Below, piece by piece: positions 1 to 8,213 of a stretch of DNA of 39,229 nt (the first letter of the stretch is position 1; the number at the start of each line of letters is the position of its first letter). The position numbers and the translations under genes were made by a program. This stretch comes from Fibrobacter sp. UBA4297 (GTDB taxonomy: Bacteria; Fibrobacterota; Fibrobacteria; Fibrobacterales; Fibrobacteraceae), in contig NZ_DGUZ01000004.1 of NCBI RefSeq assembly GCF_002394865.1, positions 1 to 39,229 of the forward strand. The letters run 5' to 3'. The notes under the pieces were generated by a model. That model saw nothing but the letters and a program-made list of their open reading frames with translations. It was not told the origin of the DNA and did no database searches.

Positions 1-7
1 CCGTCAA

Positions 8-43
8 GCGAGGACAGGCGCGAGGACGGGCGCGAGGACAGGC
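8..43. repeat. 12-bp tandem repeat, three copies
   Basis: Three abutting copies of GCGAGGACAGGC occupy this stretch; the middle copy has one A-to-G change. It lies about 30 bp beyond the galE stop codon and is followed by GGAATGACA, the end of a dispersed-repeat type seen elsewhere in the window. No T-run follows, so it does not look like an intrinsic terminator. The left edge of the window hides what is on the other side. Confidence 0.85.
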
Positions 44-71
44 GCCGGGAATGACATGCAGGGCGGGTGTT

Positions 72-1088
72 TTACCCGCGGTAACCCTTGGGGTTGTTCT
101 TTTGCCAGTTCCAGGCGTCGCGGCACATTTCTTCGATGCCGTACTGAGCTTTCCAGCCGAGTTCGTCGAATGCCTTTTGCGGATTGCAGTAGCAAGTGGC
201 GATGTCGCCTGCGCGACGCGGCTTGATGCTGTACGGAATTTTGACGTTGTTGACTTTTTCGAATGCTTTTACGACGTCGAGCACGGAGTAGCCGTGACCT
301 GTACCCAAGTTATAAATTGCGAGTCCACATTTGCGTTCGATAGCCTTGAGCGCGCTCACGTGGCCAGAGGCAAGGTCGCAGACGTGGATGTAGTCGCGGA
401 CACCGGTGCCATCCGGGGTGTCGTAGTCATTGCCGAATACGCCAAGTTCCTTGCGGAGTCCGACGGCGGTCTGCGTGATGTAAGGCATTAAGTTGTTTGG
501 AATTCCGTTCGGGTCTTCGCCGATGCGTCCGCTTGGGTGTGCGCCAATCGGGTTGAAGTAACGGAGCAAAACAATGTTCCATTCCGGATCAGCCTTTTGC
601 ACGTCGCGGAGGACTTCTTCGAGCATGGACTTCGTCTGTCCGTAGGGGTTGGTGCATTGGCCCTTGGGACAAGCTTCTGTAATAGGGATTTGTGCCGGGT
701 TGCCGTAAACGGTTGCCGAAGAACTGAAAATGAGGTTCTTGCAGCCGTGATTACGCATGGCGTGGAGCAACACGAAAGTGGCGTTCATGTTGTTTTCGTA
801 GTATTCGAGCGGCTTCGCGACGGATTCGCCGACGGCCTTGAGCCCTGCAAAGTGGATGCAGGCGTCAAACTTGTTTTCGCTAAAAATTTTGTTCATGGCG
901 GCGGCGTCACGGACGTCTGCCTTGACGAACGGGATGGGGGAGCCGACAAGCTCTGCTACGCGGCGGAGCGATTCATCGCTTGAGTTTACAAGGTTATCGA
1001 CGACGACAACGGAATGACCCGCTTTGTAGAGTTCGATGATGGTGTGGCTTCCGATATAACCGGCGCCACCCATAACGGCTATTTTCAT
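72..1088 (-). CDS. galE: UDP-glucose 4-epimerase GalE
   Basis: GalE interconverts UDP-glucose and UDP-galactose in the cytoplasm using bound NAD; it serves the Leloir pathway and supplies UDP-galactose for surface glycans. The 338-residue protein has the usual GalE length. The Rossmann glycine motif GGAGYIGSH is at residues 7-15, the catalytic serine lies in SSSATVYG (about S124), and the short-chain dehydrogenase Tyr-Lys pair is in YGQTK (Y149, K153). The reading frame is open further upstream, but the ATG at 1088 is chosen because the Rossmann strand begins directly there and GGAGC lies at ribosome-binding distance. The gene is divergent from the mechanosensitive channel gene, with a 57-bp AT-rich spacer that must hold both promoters. 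The identification is very secure. Confidence 0.97.
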   Translation of the reverse strand: MKIAVMGGAGYIGSHTIIELYKAGHSVVVVDNLVNSSDESLRRVAELVGSPIPFVKADVRDAAAMNKIFSENKFDACIHFAGLKAVGESVAKPLEYYENNMNATFVLLHAMRNHGCKNLIFSSSATVYGNPAQIPITEACPKGQCTNPYGQTKSMLEEVLRDVQKADPEWNIVLLRYFNPIGAHPSGRIGEDPNGIPNNLMPYITQTAVGLRKELGVFGNDYDTPDGTGVRDYIHVCDLASGHVSALKAIERKCGLAIYNLGTGHGYSVLDVVKAFEKVNNVKIPYSIKPRRAGDIATCYCNPQKAFDELGWKAQYGIEEMCRDAWNWQKNNPKGYRG

Positions 1089-1145
1089 GATTGCTCCAAT
1101 GATAAAAGTTCGGTGCATAATATACGAAATTTTTAGATTGTAGGC

Positions 1146-2309
1146 ATGAACGATTACTACCAATTTGCGATACTTTCAGCTGTTGTTGTGGCTGTTTATG
1201 CCTTTTTGTATTTCGTGGTGCATCCGCTTGCAAAATGGATTGCCATAAAGACTCCGAACAAGTTTGATGACTTGCTTGTGAAAAAGAAAGTGATTTCGCG
1301 TGCGCTCTTTTTTGTGCCGGTGATTATTTTAGTGCAGTCGTTCCCGTATGTGCTCGCGAAGGGCCATTGGCTTTATGAATTTTGTGAACATATCGGAAAT
1401 ATTTTGTTCACGGTAGCGGCGTTCTTGCTTGCAAGTGCGGTGCTCGATGTCATTGAAAGCATGAATGAACGCAATGCGAAAATGAAGCTGCGCCCGATGC
1501 GTGGCATTTTCCAGGCGATTAAACTTGCGATGTTCTGTGTGGCGACCATCCTTGTGGCGTCACAGATTGTGAATAAAAGTCCTGTGATTATTTTATCGAC
1601 ACTTGGCGCCATGGCGACTGTCCTGTTGTTGGTTTTCAGGGACTCGATTCTGGGATTGGTCTCTGGAATCCAGATAAATTTGTCGGACCTCTTGCGCAAG
1701 GGCGACTGGATTGAAATTGAACGCCATCATGCTGATGGCTCGGTCATTGACATTACGCTTACATCTGTGAAAGTGCGTAACTGGGACAATACGGTTTCAG
1801 TGATTCCGGCGTACGACTTGATTACCAATTCTTTCCGTAATTGGCGCGGTATGCAGGAATCGGGCGGTCGCCGCATCAAGCGTTCGCTTTTTATTGACCA
1901 GCAGAGCATCCGCTTTTTGACGCCTGAGGAAATTGAAAAGTTCATGAAGATTGATGTGCTGCGCCCGTACTTGGAACAAAAGTTAAGTGAAATCGGTGAA
2001 GGTTCGGGTGTGTCGGAAAATGTCACAGTAACAAAGCTGAATGGCCGCCATTTGACAAACATCGGAACGTTCAGGGCTTACTGCACGGCGTATCTCCGCA
2101 GTCGTAAGACGATTGCTCAAGACATGACGCTCATGACGCGCCAACTTGCGCCAACGCCGACGGGGCTCCCGCTTGAAATCTATGCGTTTGCCAATACGGT
2201 GGAGTGGATTGAATACGAAAATATCCAGTCCGATATTTTTGATTTTCTGATTGCATCGCTCCCGGAATTTGGGCTTTCGCTGTACCAGTACGCAAACCGC
2301 GTGCCGTAA
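1146..2309 (+). CDS. MscS-family mechanosensitive ion channel (YbdG/MscM-like)
   Basis: This is probably an inner-membrane channel that opens under membrane tension to release solutes on osmotic downshock. The 387-residue protein starts with about five hydrophobic segments (residues 5-25, 50-75, 85-105, 125-145, 150-175). The last resembles the pore-lining helix and runs into the MscS beta domain (about 174-235), with the typical string LLRKGDWIEIE followed by VRNWDNTVSVIPAYDLI. The C-terminal part (about 240-387) is the cytoplasmic alpha/beta vestibule. Length and the SFRNWRGM stretch recall E. coli YbdG more than the short MscS. It is divergent from galE and about 20 bp upstream of the chorismate mutase gene, but nothing suggests a functional link to aromatic biosynthesis. 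The family is certain; the subfamily is from memory. Confidence 0.9.
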   Translation: MNDYYQFAILSAVVVAVYAFLYFVVHPLAKWIAIKTPNKFDDLLVKKKVISRALFFVPVIILVQSFPYVLAKGHWLYEFCEHIGNILFTVAAFLLASAVLDVIESMNERNAKMKLRPMRGIFQAIKLAMFCVATILVASQIVNKSPVIILSTLGAMATVLLLVFRDSILGLVSGIQINLSDLLRKGDWIEIERHHADGSVIDITLTSVKVRNWDNTVSVIPAYDLITNSFRNWRGMQESGGRRIKRSLFIDQQSIRFLTPEEIEKFMKIDVLRPYLEQKLSEIGEGSGVSENVTVTKLNGRHLTNIGTFRAYCTAYLRSRKTIAQDMTLMTRQLAPTPTGLPLEIYAFANTVEWIEYENIQSDIFDFLIASLPEFGLSLYQYANRVP

Positions 2310-2330
2310 TTTTTTTCTACATTCGTCAAT

Positions 2331-2594
2331 ATGGATATTAATGAATGGCGCATTCGCATTGACGAACTTAATGATGAACTGATGTCGCTCCTCAACAAGA
2401 GGGCTACATACGCTGCTGAAATTGGGAAAATCAAGAAACAGAAAGGTTTGCCCGTTTTTGATGAAGGTCGCGAACAGTCTGTCTTGAATTTGGTCGCCGA
2501 GAAGGCCGCAAAGGCCGGTGGCCCGCTTTCTCCGGAATCGTTCCAGAATATTTTCCGAGTCATCATGGAAGAAACTCGCAAGGTGGAAGAATAA
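2331..2594 (+). CDS. Chorismate mutase, AroQ class
   Basis: The enzyme converts chorismate to prephenate, the committed step to phenylalanine and tyrosine. At 87 residues it is a free-standing all-helical AroQ-type mutase. The residues aligned with the E. coli P-protein mutase active site are recognisable: R7, R24, K35, D44, R47 and E48, with the signature DEGREQ. The stop codon overlaps the ATG of the next gene in TAATG, so it is translationally coupled to the prephenate dehydrogenase. Together they do what the fused TyrA (T-protein) does in enteric bacteria. No strong Shine-Dalgarno is seen before the ATG at 2331. No other in-frame start upstream would improve the protein. Confidence 0.93.
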   Translation: MDINEWRIRIDELNDELMSLLNKRATYAAEIGKIKKQKGLPVFDEGREQSVLNLVAEKAAKAGGPLSPESFQNIFRVIMEETRKVEE

Positions 2595-3778
2595 TGGTCG
2601 GTCGCATTACCATGGTGGGGTTTGGCCTTTTGGCAAGCTCGATTGCTGCTGCCATCAAACAGGCTAAGCTTCCGACGAAGATTCGTGCTGTAAGTTCACC
2701 TGCAACGCTCAAACGTGCTCGTGAACTTGAACTTGCCGATGAATTTTTTGAATACGACGAGACTGAAAAATGGGCGAAGGATAGCGACCTGATTTTGCTC
2801 TGTGCGCCGATCCTCCACATTTTGAAGATGATTGATGCTCTCGGTAAAGTTTCGTGGGCAGGTACTAATGCTGGCCGAGAAATCTTGGTGAGCGATATCG
2901 GTTCGACGAAAGTTGAAATTTGCAAGGCGGGCGTTCGCTTGCCCTCGCCGTTCCGCTTTGTCGGTAGCCATCCGATGGCGGGGTCCGAAAAACGCACTTG
3001 CGAATACAACGATCCTGCGATTTTTGAAAATGCGTACTGGTTCGTCTGTCCGCCGGATGGAACGCTTGAATCTGTTTATGCCCCGCTTCTGGAAATTATC
3101 CGCTTTGTAGGCGCAAATCCTGTCGTGTTCCCGCCGGAACATCACGACCGCACGATGGCGTGGGTGAGTCACATGCCGCAGATGCTGAGCTCGACACTCG
3201 CCGGGAACTTGCCGGAACGTTTGCTCAAGCATAATTATCAGCATTTTGCAGGCCGTGCTTTCCGCGACATGACGCGCATTGCCGCCTCGGGCTGGGGAAT
3301 GTGGCACGATATCGCCGTGACGAATCGTGACGAGACGACTCGCGCCCTTTGCGAAGTCCGCGATGGCCTCGACAAGACGATTGCGGCGATGAACGGACTC
3401 AACGTCGTGAAAGACGGTAAGCCTGCTTCTGGCAATTTTGAAAACGACGAGCAGAGCGTGGTTGCCGATAATTCGCAGGCGCTTGCCGATATTTTCAAGG
3501 CGGGGAACGATGGCCGTGCAAGCTTGTTTGCTCCGGGTCGCAATAACACCAACTCGTTCTACGAAATTACGGTCCAGCTCAAGGATAAGCCGGGCGCTCT
3601 GTTGAGCGTGATGCAGCCGCTTGCCGAAGAAGGTATCAACATTCGCGACATAGAACTGATGAAGGTTCGCGAAAATGTGGCGGGTACACTTTTGCTTGCG
3701 TTCAAAACCGAAGAAGAAGCTGCCCGAGCCGTAAAGACTCTGCGATATTTGGAATACGAAGTTAAAGAAAGACGTTAA
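2594..3778 (+). CDS. tyrA: Prephenate dehydrogenase with C-terminal ACT domain
   Basis: This enzyme oxidatively decarboxylates prephenate to 4-hydroxyphenylpyruvate with NAD(P), leading to tyrosine. The 394-residue protein begins with a Rossmann fold (VGFGLLASS, residues 8-16). It continues with the SDIGSTK loop, the family motif GSHPMAGSE and the SHMPQML helix of the dimerisation domain. An ACT domain covers about residues 322-390 (FYEITVQLKDKPGALLSVM), which in this family normally binds tyrosine for feedback inhibition. An Asn/Asp/Glu-rich linker of about 40 residues before the ACT domain is less conserved. The start is fixed by the overlap with the chorismate mutase stop codon and by GGTGGAAG upstream. 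The next gene begins 19 bp downstream, so the three genes look like one operon. Confidence 0.95.
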   Translation: MVGRITMVGFGLLASSIAAAIKQAKLPTKIRAVSSPATLKRARELELADEFFEYDETEKWAKDSDLILLCAPILHILKMIDALGKVSWAGTNAGREILVSDIGSTKVEICKAGVRLPSPFRFVGSHPMAGSEKRTCEYNDPAIFENAYWFVCPPDGTLESVYAPLLEIIRFVGANPVVFPPEHHDRTMAWVSHMPQMLSSTLAGNLPERLLKHNYQHFAGRAFRDMTRIAASGWGMWHDIAVTNRDETTRALCEVRDGLDKTIAAMNGLNVVKDGKPASGNFENDEQSVVADNSQALADIFKAGNDGRASLFAPGRNNTNSFYEITVQLKDKPGALLSVMQPLAEEGINIRDIELMKVRENVAGTLLLAFKTEEEAARAVKTLRYLEYEVKERR

Positions 3779-3797
3779 TTTGCTTAAGGAATAGACG

Positions 3798-5174
3798 ATG
3801 GAATTCTTGATGAATCCCGACCGTGAACGGATGAATTTGACGTTGGTGATGGCTCTTTTGGTGAATGGCCGCACCGTTTTGGAAAATTTTGCCTGGGCAA
3901 GTGGTAGTGAAAAGTATGCCGAGGCGCTGAAAGATTTTGGTCTCACTTACGAATTGCAAGGGCATCAGCTTGTCTTGAATGGCAAGGGGTTCCAGTACTC
4001 TATTCCGACCATGCTTCCGTTCAAGTTTGGCGAAGCCGATAACGTGATGCTTTGGACGCTTGCGAGCAAGGACGATGAGCAACTTTACACGTTTGCCGCC
4101 GAAGTTGATGAAGCGGGAATTGCCCGCGTGAATACAGCGAAGGAAACGCTCCAGAAATATTTCAAGATCAAGGTGCAAAAAGACGAACCGGCTAAGTTTG
4201 TCTTTAACTTTTTGCGCGATGAACTGAACGTCAAGAAGGATTCTCTCGGGAATGTTTCTTCGGTGATGCGCAACAGGCTTTTGCTCCGTGCGCTTATCCG
4301 CAATGACTATTTGAATTTTGAAGAAAAGTCTACGGTGCATGACCAGTGGACGAAAATGCTCATTTACTTTGGTGCGGCTGTGAAATATGAAGGCCGTGGC
4401 ATGGAACAGTTGAGCGAATTTGAACGCCGCTTGATGATTGCACAGGGCAAGAAGATTGAACGTACGCAGTTTACGGAACTTTCGGAAACGAAGGTGATTA
4501 CCGCGCGTGAATACTATGTGCCGGGCGATACGACGGAAGCGACTGCATTTGCGGTACTCGCAACTGTCGGGAACATGCCGAAGGACAACGTCATCAAGCT
4601 TTTGAACGTAGACTTGAACAGCAGCCGTGCGGGTGCGCTCACATGCCTCAAGCGCATGGGTGCTAACGTTGAAACGGTGAGCCGTCGTGAAAAGTATGGT
4701 GATGTTTTTGGCGATGTTGAAATCAAGCCGCTTGCTTCTGGAAAGCGTTTGCAGGGCCGCCGCTTTAGCGAAGACGTGATTGCGACCGCGCTCGAAGAAT
4801 ACCCGCTGTTGGCTGTGGCGGCTTGCTACGGCGAAGGCGAAACGATTTTGCGTGTACCTAAGGAAGTCCGCAAGGAAATGCGCCCCAAGAATGAATTTTT
4901 GGCGGTGAACTTGCGCAAGACGGGGGCCGAAGTTGGCGTGTACGACGATGGCCTTGTGATTCGCGGCCTTGAAACGATTGTGAACGGTAGCGATTTTGAC
5001 GGTGGCGATTCGGCGCAGATGGGACTTGCCTTGAGCGTGTTGTCGCTTGCGCTCCAGAACGATGAACCGGTCGAGAATATGGACAAAGTCGAAGCGATGT
5101 TCCCGGGGGTTGTCGAAAAGCTCAAGAATGTGCTTGTGGCGGAAAACGCCGAGAAGAAGGAACAAAATGTTTAG
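3798..5174 (+). CDS. Divergent EPSP synthase-fold protein (AroA-like)
   Basis: The protein has the two-domain EPSP synthase (3-phosphoshikimate 1-carboxyvinyltransferase) fold, judged by ordered weak matches. VMRNRLLLRALIRND...KMLIYFGAAV (about 156-195) stands where family members have SSQ-KSALLLAGL...MLRAFGA. VPGDTTEATAFAVLA (241-255), LTCLKRMGANVE (281-292), EEYPLLAVAACYGEGET (333-349) and NLRKTGAEVGVYDDGLVIRG (371-390) follow in order. However, the N-terminal catalytic-lysine motif (normally GDKS) reads NPDRERMN, the GN(S/A)GT motif is absent around residue 78, SSQ is replaced by SVM, and the catalytic Asp of IDEIP is Glu in LEEYP. Length (458) is slightly above normal. AAGGA lies 7 bp before the ATG. 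Its operon position after tyrA fits the shikimate pathway, but it may be an inactive or repurposed paralog. Confidence 0.7.
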   Translation: MEFLMNPDRERMNLTLVMALLVNGRTVLENFAWASGSEKYAEALKDFGLTYELQGHQLVLNGKGFQYSIPTMLPFKFGEADNVMLWTLASKDDEQLYTFAAEVDEAGIARVNTAKETLQKYFKIKVQKDEPAKFVFNFLRDELNVKKDSLGNVSSVMRNRLLLRALIRNDYLNFEEKSTVHDQWTKMLIYFGAAVKYEGRGMEQLSEFERRLMIAQGKKIERTQFTELSETKVITAREYYVPGDTTEATAFAVLATVGNMPKDNVIKLLNVDLNSSRAGALTCLKRMGANVETVSRREKYGDVFGDVEIKPLASGKRLQGRRFSEDVIATALEEYPLLAVAACYGEGETILRVPKEVRKEMRPKNEFLAVNLRKTGAEVGVYDDGLVIRGLETIVNGSDFDGGDSAQMGLALSVLSLALQNDEPVENMDKVEAMFPGVVEKLKNVLVAENAEKKEQNV

Positions 5175-5207
5175 CCTGAATGATAGAATGCTATTGCCCG
5201 ATCTGTC

Positions 5208-5254
5208 ATTCCGGCCAGAGCCTGTCCTGAGCAACAGTCGAAGGATGCCGGAAT
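5208..5254. repeat. Dispersed palindromic element
   Basis: ATTCCGGC (5208-5215) and GCCGGAAT (5247-5254) form a perfect 8-bp stem around a 31-base loop in the spacer before nadK. The same GCCGGA-type stem recurs at 13997-14018, and GGAATGACA appears at 49-57. No T-run follows, so it is better read as a REP-like dispersed element than as a terminator. Confidence 0.65.
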
Positions 5255-5299
5255 CGCCTTCTTGGCTAGCAAATAAAACCGCAGTGGTAGGATTTATAA

Positions 5300-6184
5300 A
5301 TGAACAAGTCTTTCAGCAGCATTGGAATTGTCGGGTTCAAGGACAAGAGTGCCGATTTGGCATGTGCCTTGAAGCAGATTACTTCTTGGGCGCTTGAACA
5401 CCCGCAGGTGAAATTTTATGCGCTCGATTCCCTCAAGGAACTCGTGAAAAAGCCGATTCGCGTGGTGAAAGAATCCGCGCTGCAGAAGACCGATTTGCTG
5501 CTTGCGATTGGCGGTGATGGCACTGTGCTGACGGCTGCGCATATGGCGCTTGGTCATAACATCCCGATTCTCGGCGTGAATGCCGGGCGCGTGGGTTTTT
5601 TGGCGGAATCGCGTGTGGAAGGCTTGACCAAGACGCTCGATAGCTTGCTTGCTGGCGACTTCTCGACTCGCGAACGCATGATGATCGAGGCTGCGGTTTA
5701 TCACGGCAGAAAGTGCATTGCAAAGCAGACTGTTCTGAATGAAGTCCACGTGCGCGCGCACGCTCCGGAACGCATGGTGAACGTCAACGTGGCTTATAAC
5801 GATACGTGTCTGACGGAATACTGGGCGGATTCGATTCTCGTTTCGACGCCGACGGGTTCAACGGCTTACAATTTGGCGGCTGGCGGCCCGATTATCCATC
5901 CTTCGACGCCTGCAGTGGTGCTCACGCCTGTGGCTCCGAGTAGTCTCTCGGTGCGTCCGCTTGTGCTTTCTCTGACGGATAAAAAGTTGCGAATGGCGTC
6001 TGCGGTGAATTGCTCGCTGGACCTCGTTTTTGACGGGCGCATCACGCTTGAAATGAAACCGGATGAATACGTGATGTTGTCTGAAAGTAAACTTGTGACG
6101 ACGTTTATTCGTATGCGTCACACGGGCTTTGTAGGCGCTCTTCGCGAAAAACTTGGTTGGACGGGTAAACCGCGCTCGGCTTAA
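5300..6184 (+). CDS. nadK: NAD kinase
   Basis: NAD kinase phosphorylates NAD to NADP in the cytoplasm and so sets the NADP(H) pool. The 294-residue protein carries all family landmarks: GGDGT at 71-75 (phosphate-binding, catalytic Asp), the VNAGRVGFLAE strand at 93-103, the NE of LNEVHVRA at about 147-148, and the glycine-rich STPTGSTAYNLAAGGPI at 182-198. SSLSVRPLVL completes the C-terminal domain. The ATG at 5300 is preceded by TAGGAT. A 125-bp spacer containing a palindromic repeat separates it from the AroA-like gene, so it may have its own promoter. It converges on the pseudouridine synthase gene with only 10 bp between the stops and no obvious terminator. Confidence 0.96.
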   Translation: MNKSFSSIGIVGFKDKSADLACALKQITSWALEHPQVKFYALDSLKELVKKPIRVVKESALQKTDLLLAIGGDGTVLTAAHMALGHNIPILGVNAGRVGFLAESRVEGLTKTLDSLLAGDFSTRERMMIEAAVYHGRKCIAKQTVLNEVHVRAHAPERMVNVNVAYNDTCLTEYWADSILVSTPTGSTAYNLAAGGPIIHPSTPAVVLTPVAPSSLSVRPLVLSLTDKKLRMASAVNCSLDLVFDGRITLEMKPDEYVMLSESKLVTTFIRMRHTGFVGALREKLGWTGKPRSA

Positions 6185-6194
6185 TGCTGCGGGG

Positions 6195-7064
6195 CTATGG
6201 GCGCGGCGAGTTGAGTTGTTTAATTTCGCCCTGCTTTAAATCGCCCAATTCGTAATTGCAGAACTTGATGCGCACAAGGCGTAAAACTTCGTAGCCGAGC
6301 TTCGCGAGCATACGACGGATTTCTCGATTCTTGCCTTCGTCCAAGGTGATTTCTAACCAACAGTTCTTTTCGCCTGCGCTGTAAAGTTTGGCGCTGACGG
6401 CGTGCATGAATTCTTCGGGTTCGCCAAAAACGCGGGGTGGGACGTTGAAGCCTTTTTCCATTTGCGAAAGTTCTTCGGCGGTGGGGTGCCCGTTAACCTG
6501 CACCCGGTAGATTTTGGTGTGCGGAATTTGGTCATGTTCAAGCGAGCTTGTCCGCGACGCTCGTTCTATGCATTTGTCGTCTTTCCTCTTTAATAAATCG
6601 TCTGCCCATCGCGTATCGTTTGTAAATAACAATAGCCCTTCGCTGGCGGCATCGAGTCTGCCGACGGGCGATATATGCGGCACAGCCTTGCCGGGGAACA
6701 TCTTGGCGTATTGTTCACGGAAAAGGTCCATGACGGTTGCGCGCCCTTTTTCGTCGCTTGCCGTAGTGACGTAACCACGAGGCTTGTTCATCATAAAGTA
6801 AACGAACTCGCTTGCTTTTACATGCTTTCCGTCAACGCAAATCTCGTCATTTTCGCGAGCGGGAGTGTCCGGATCGCGGACGATTTTACCACGCAAAGAA
6901 ACCCGGCCCTCGCGGACCAGGTTTTCTGCTTGGCTTCTGCTGCAAAAACCGCGCTTAGAAATCACACGGGCAACGCCGTGAGCTTTGGCTTTAGTTGCGC
7001 CAGACGCGGGCTTTGCGCAGTTTCGGTTTACTTGCCGAGATATGCCTTGATGTTTTCGAGGCAT
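6195..7064 (-). CDS. Pseudouridine synthase, RsuA/RluB/RluE/RluF family
   Basis: It isomerises a specific uridine to pseudouridine in rRNA (23S as RluB/F or 16S as RsuA; the target cannot be told from sequence). An N-terminal basic stretch of ~28 residues leads into an S4 RNA-binding domain (about 30-80, GVARVISKRGFCSRSQAENLV). The catalytic domain follows: MNKPRGYVTT (92-101), GRLDAASEGLLLFTND with catalytic D138, and the closing EGKNREIRRM motif. Between TND and KIYRV there are about 18 residues more than usual (residues 160-183), encoded by a palindromic segment described separately. The only ATG before the S4 domain is at 7064, inside the end of hisC, giving a 37-bp overlap and likely translational coupling. 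Confidence 0.88.
   Translation of the reverse strand: MPRKHQGISRQVNRNCAKPASGATKAKAHGVARVISKRGFCSRSQAENLVREGRVSLRGKIVRDPDTPARENDEICVDGKHVKASEFVYFMMNKPRGYVTTASDEKGRATVMDLFREQYAKMFPGKAVPHISPVGRLDAASEGLLLFTNDTRWADDLLKRKDDKCIERASRTSSLEHDQIPHTKIYRVQVNGHPTAEELSQMEKGFNVPPRVFGEPEEFMHAVSAKLYSAGEKNCWLEITLDEGKNREIRRMLAKLGYEVLRLVRIKFCNYELGDLKQGEIKQLNSPRP
6516..6587 (-). other. In-frame insertion in the pseudouridine synthase gene
   Basis: This segment encodes about 24 residues (160-183) of which roughly 18 are extra compared with ordinary RsuA/RluB proteins as I remember them. The DNA contains an imperfect palindrome: CGAGC at 6543-6547 and GCTCG at 6559-6563 around TTGTCCGCGAC. The encoded peptide is polar (KDDKCIERASRTSSLEHDQI) and would sit in a surface loop after the catalytic Asp. 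It resembles the behaviour of small palindromic elements that insert in frame, but no second copy was found in the window. Confidence 0.45.
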
Positions 7065-8137
7065 TTCTTGTTCTGAGCTTCGGTACCGACGGTAATGCGG
7101 AGCACGTCACCCATAGCCGGCTGCGGGCGGATGATGGTGCCCTTGGCCTGCAAGAACTTGAAGGCGTCCATCGGATCCTTGAATCCACTGACGGCGATGA
7201 AGTTTGCATGGCTGTCGACGTAGGGGAGGCCGAGTTCCTTGAAACCAGCCTTGAGCTGTTCGAGACCCTTCTTGTTGAGTTCGCGAACCTTGTTCACGTA
7301 ATCCTGGTCGTCGATAGCGCCGATGGCAGCTGCCTGAGCGATGCTGTTCACGTTGAACGGTTCACGCACGCGGTTGATGAGGGCGACGATTTCCGGACGG
7401 GTGATGCAGTAGCCCACGCGCAGCCCTGCGAGACCGTAAATCTTGCTGAATGTACGGCAGCAGATGATGTTCTTGCCTGCGGCGATGCGGCTGTTGAAAT
7501 CCGGAACGAGTTCCGGCGTGTCTTCGATAAATTCGGTGTAGGCTTCGTCCATCACGAGAACGCAAGTTTCCGGGAGGCTGTCGGCGAAGTCCAAAATTTC
7601 CTTGGCGGTGAGGTCAGAACCGGTCGGGTTGTTCGGGTTGGCGAGGAACACGATGCGGGTCTTTTCGTTCACGGCATCGCGCATAGCCTTGAGGTTGTAG
7701 TTGTATCCCGGAGCCGGCATGTCAACTTCAACAATCTTGGCGTTCATGGCCATCGTGGCGAGCTTGTAAACAGCGAAGCTGTGGTTGCCCATGACGGCTT
7801 CCGTGCCGGGGCCGAGGAACACCTGAGCGATCATGTCCAAAAGTTCGTTACTGCCGTTACCCACAGCAATCTGGTCGCGGTTCACGCCGCGGAATTCAGC
7901 AATCTTTCCGATGAGGTCGTAAGAACCTCCATCCGGATAGAGGTTCACTTCTTCCAAAGCCTTGCGAGCTTCGGCCATGCCCTTCGGGCTCGGGCCAAAC
8001 GGGTTTTCGTTGCTGGCGAGCTTGTCAATGTCTTTCGGGTTGAGGCCGAATTCACGAGCGGTGTAGGCGATGGGTTTGCCGGTCACGTAGAGCGGCTGCT
8101 TCAAAATGTGCTGCTGTGCGAGCTGATTGATATCCAT
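7028..8137 (-). CDS. hisC: Histidinol-phosphate aminotransferase
   Basis: HisC is a PLP-dependent aminotransferase that converts imidazole acetol phosphate to histidinol phosphate in histidine synthesis; members often also accept aromatic keto acids. The 369-residue protein is a fold-type I aminotransferase. SNENPFGPSPKG (42-53) is the substrate-binding N-terminal motif, LANPNNPTGSDL (165-176) holds the PLP-contacting Asn, and VMDEAYTEF (195-203) the Asp and Tyr. FSKIYGLAGLRVGY (230-243) contains the Schiff-base lysine K232 and the phosphate-binding R240. No other his genes are in the window; proximity to tyrA makes a role in aromatic transamination possible. The region just before the ATG is taken up by 7-bp repeats, so no Shine-Dalgarno is visible. 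The 3' end overlaps the pseudouridine synthase start. Confidence 0.95.
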   Translation of the reverse strand: MDINQLAQQHILKQPLYVTGKPIAYTAREFGLNPKDIDKLASNENPFGPSPKGMAEARKALEEVNLYPDGGSYDLIGKIAEFRGVNRDQIAVGNGSNELLDMIAQVFLGPGTEAVMGNHSFAVYKLATMAMNAKIVEVDMPAPGYNYNLKAMRDAVNEKTRIVFLANPNNPTGSDLTAKEILDFADSLPETCVLVMDEAYTEFIEDTPELVPDFNSRIAAGKNIICCRTFSKIYGLAGLRVGYCITRPEIVALINRVREPFNVNSIAQAAAIGAIDDQDYVNKVRELNKKGLEQLKAGFKELGLPYVDSHANFIAVSGFKDPMDAFKFLQAKGTIIRPQPAMGDVLRITVGTEAQNKKCLENIKAYLGK

Positions 8138-8170
8138 AGTTGTTATTTGCTAGTTATAGTTATTGATTAT
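8137..8170. repeat. TAGTTAT-type heptamer repeats upstream of hisC
   Basis: Read on the plus strand this is TAGTTGT-TATTTGC-TAGTTA-TAGTTAT-TGATTAT, with one step of 6 bp. On the minus strand it is the ATAACTA family seen at 14677-14718 and 15030-15085. It touches the hisC start codon. Confidence 0.6.
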
Positions 8171-8213
8171 TTGTAATCCGTAAGGAATAATAGCAATTTT
8201 TTATATTAGGGTT

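Noticed and set aside
2696..5234. Long antisense open frames (over 400 codons) opposite tyrA and the AroA-like gene
   Set aside because: They mirror strongly coding genes on the plus strand, have Arg/His-rich unlikely composition, and match no family.
5208..5254. Palindrome as terminator of the aromatic operon
   Set aside because: No T-run follows the stem on either strand, and similar palindromes recur in unrelated spacers.
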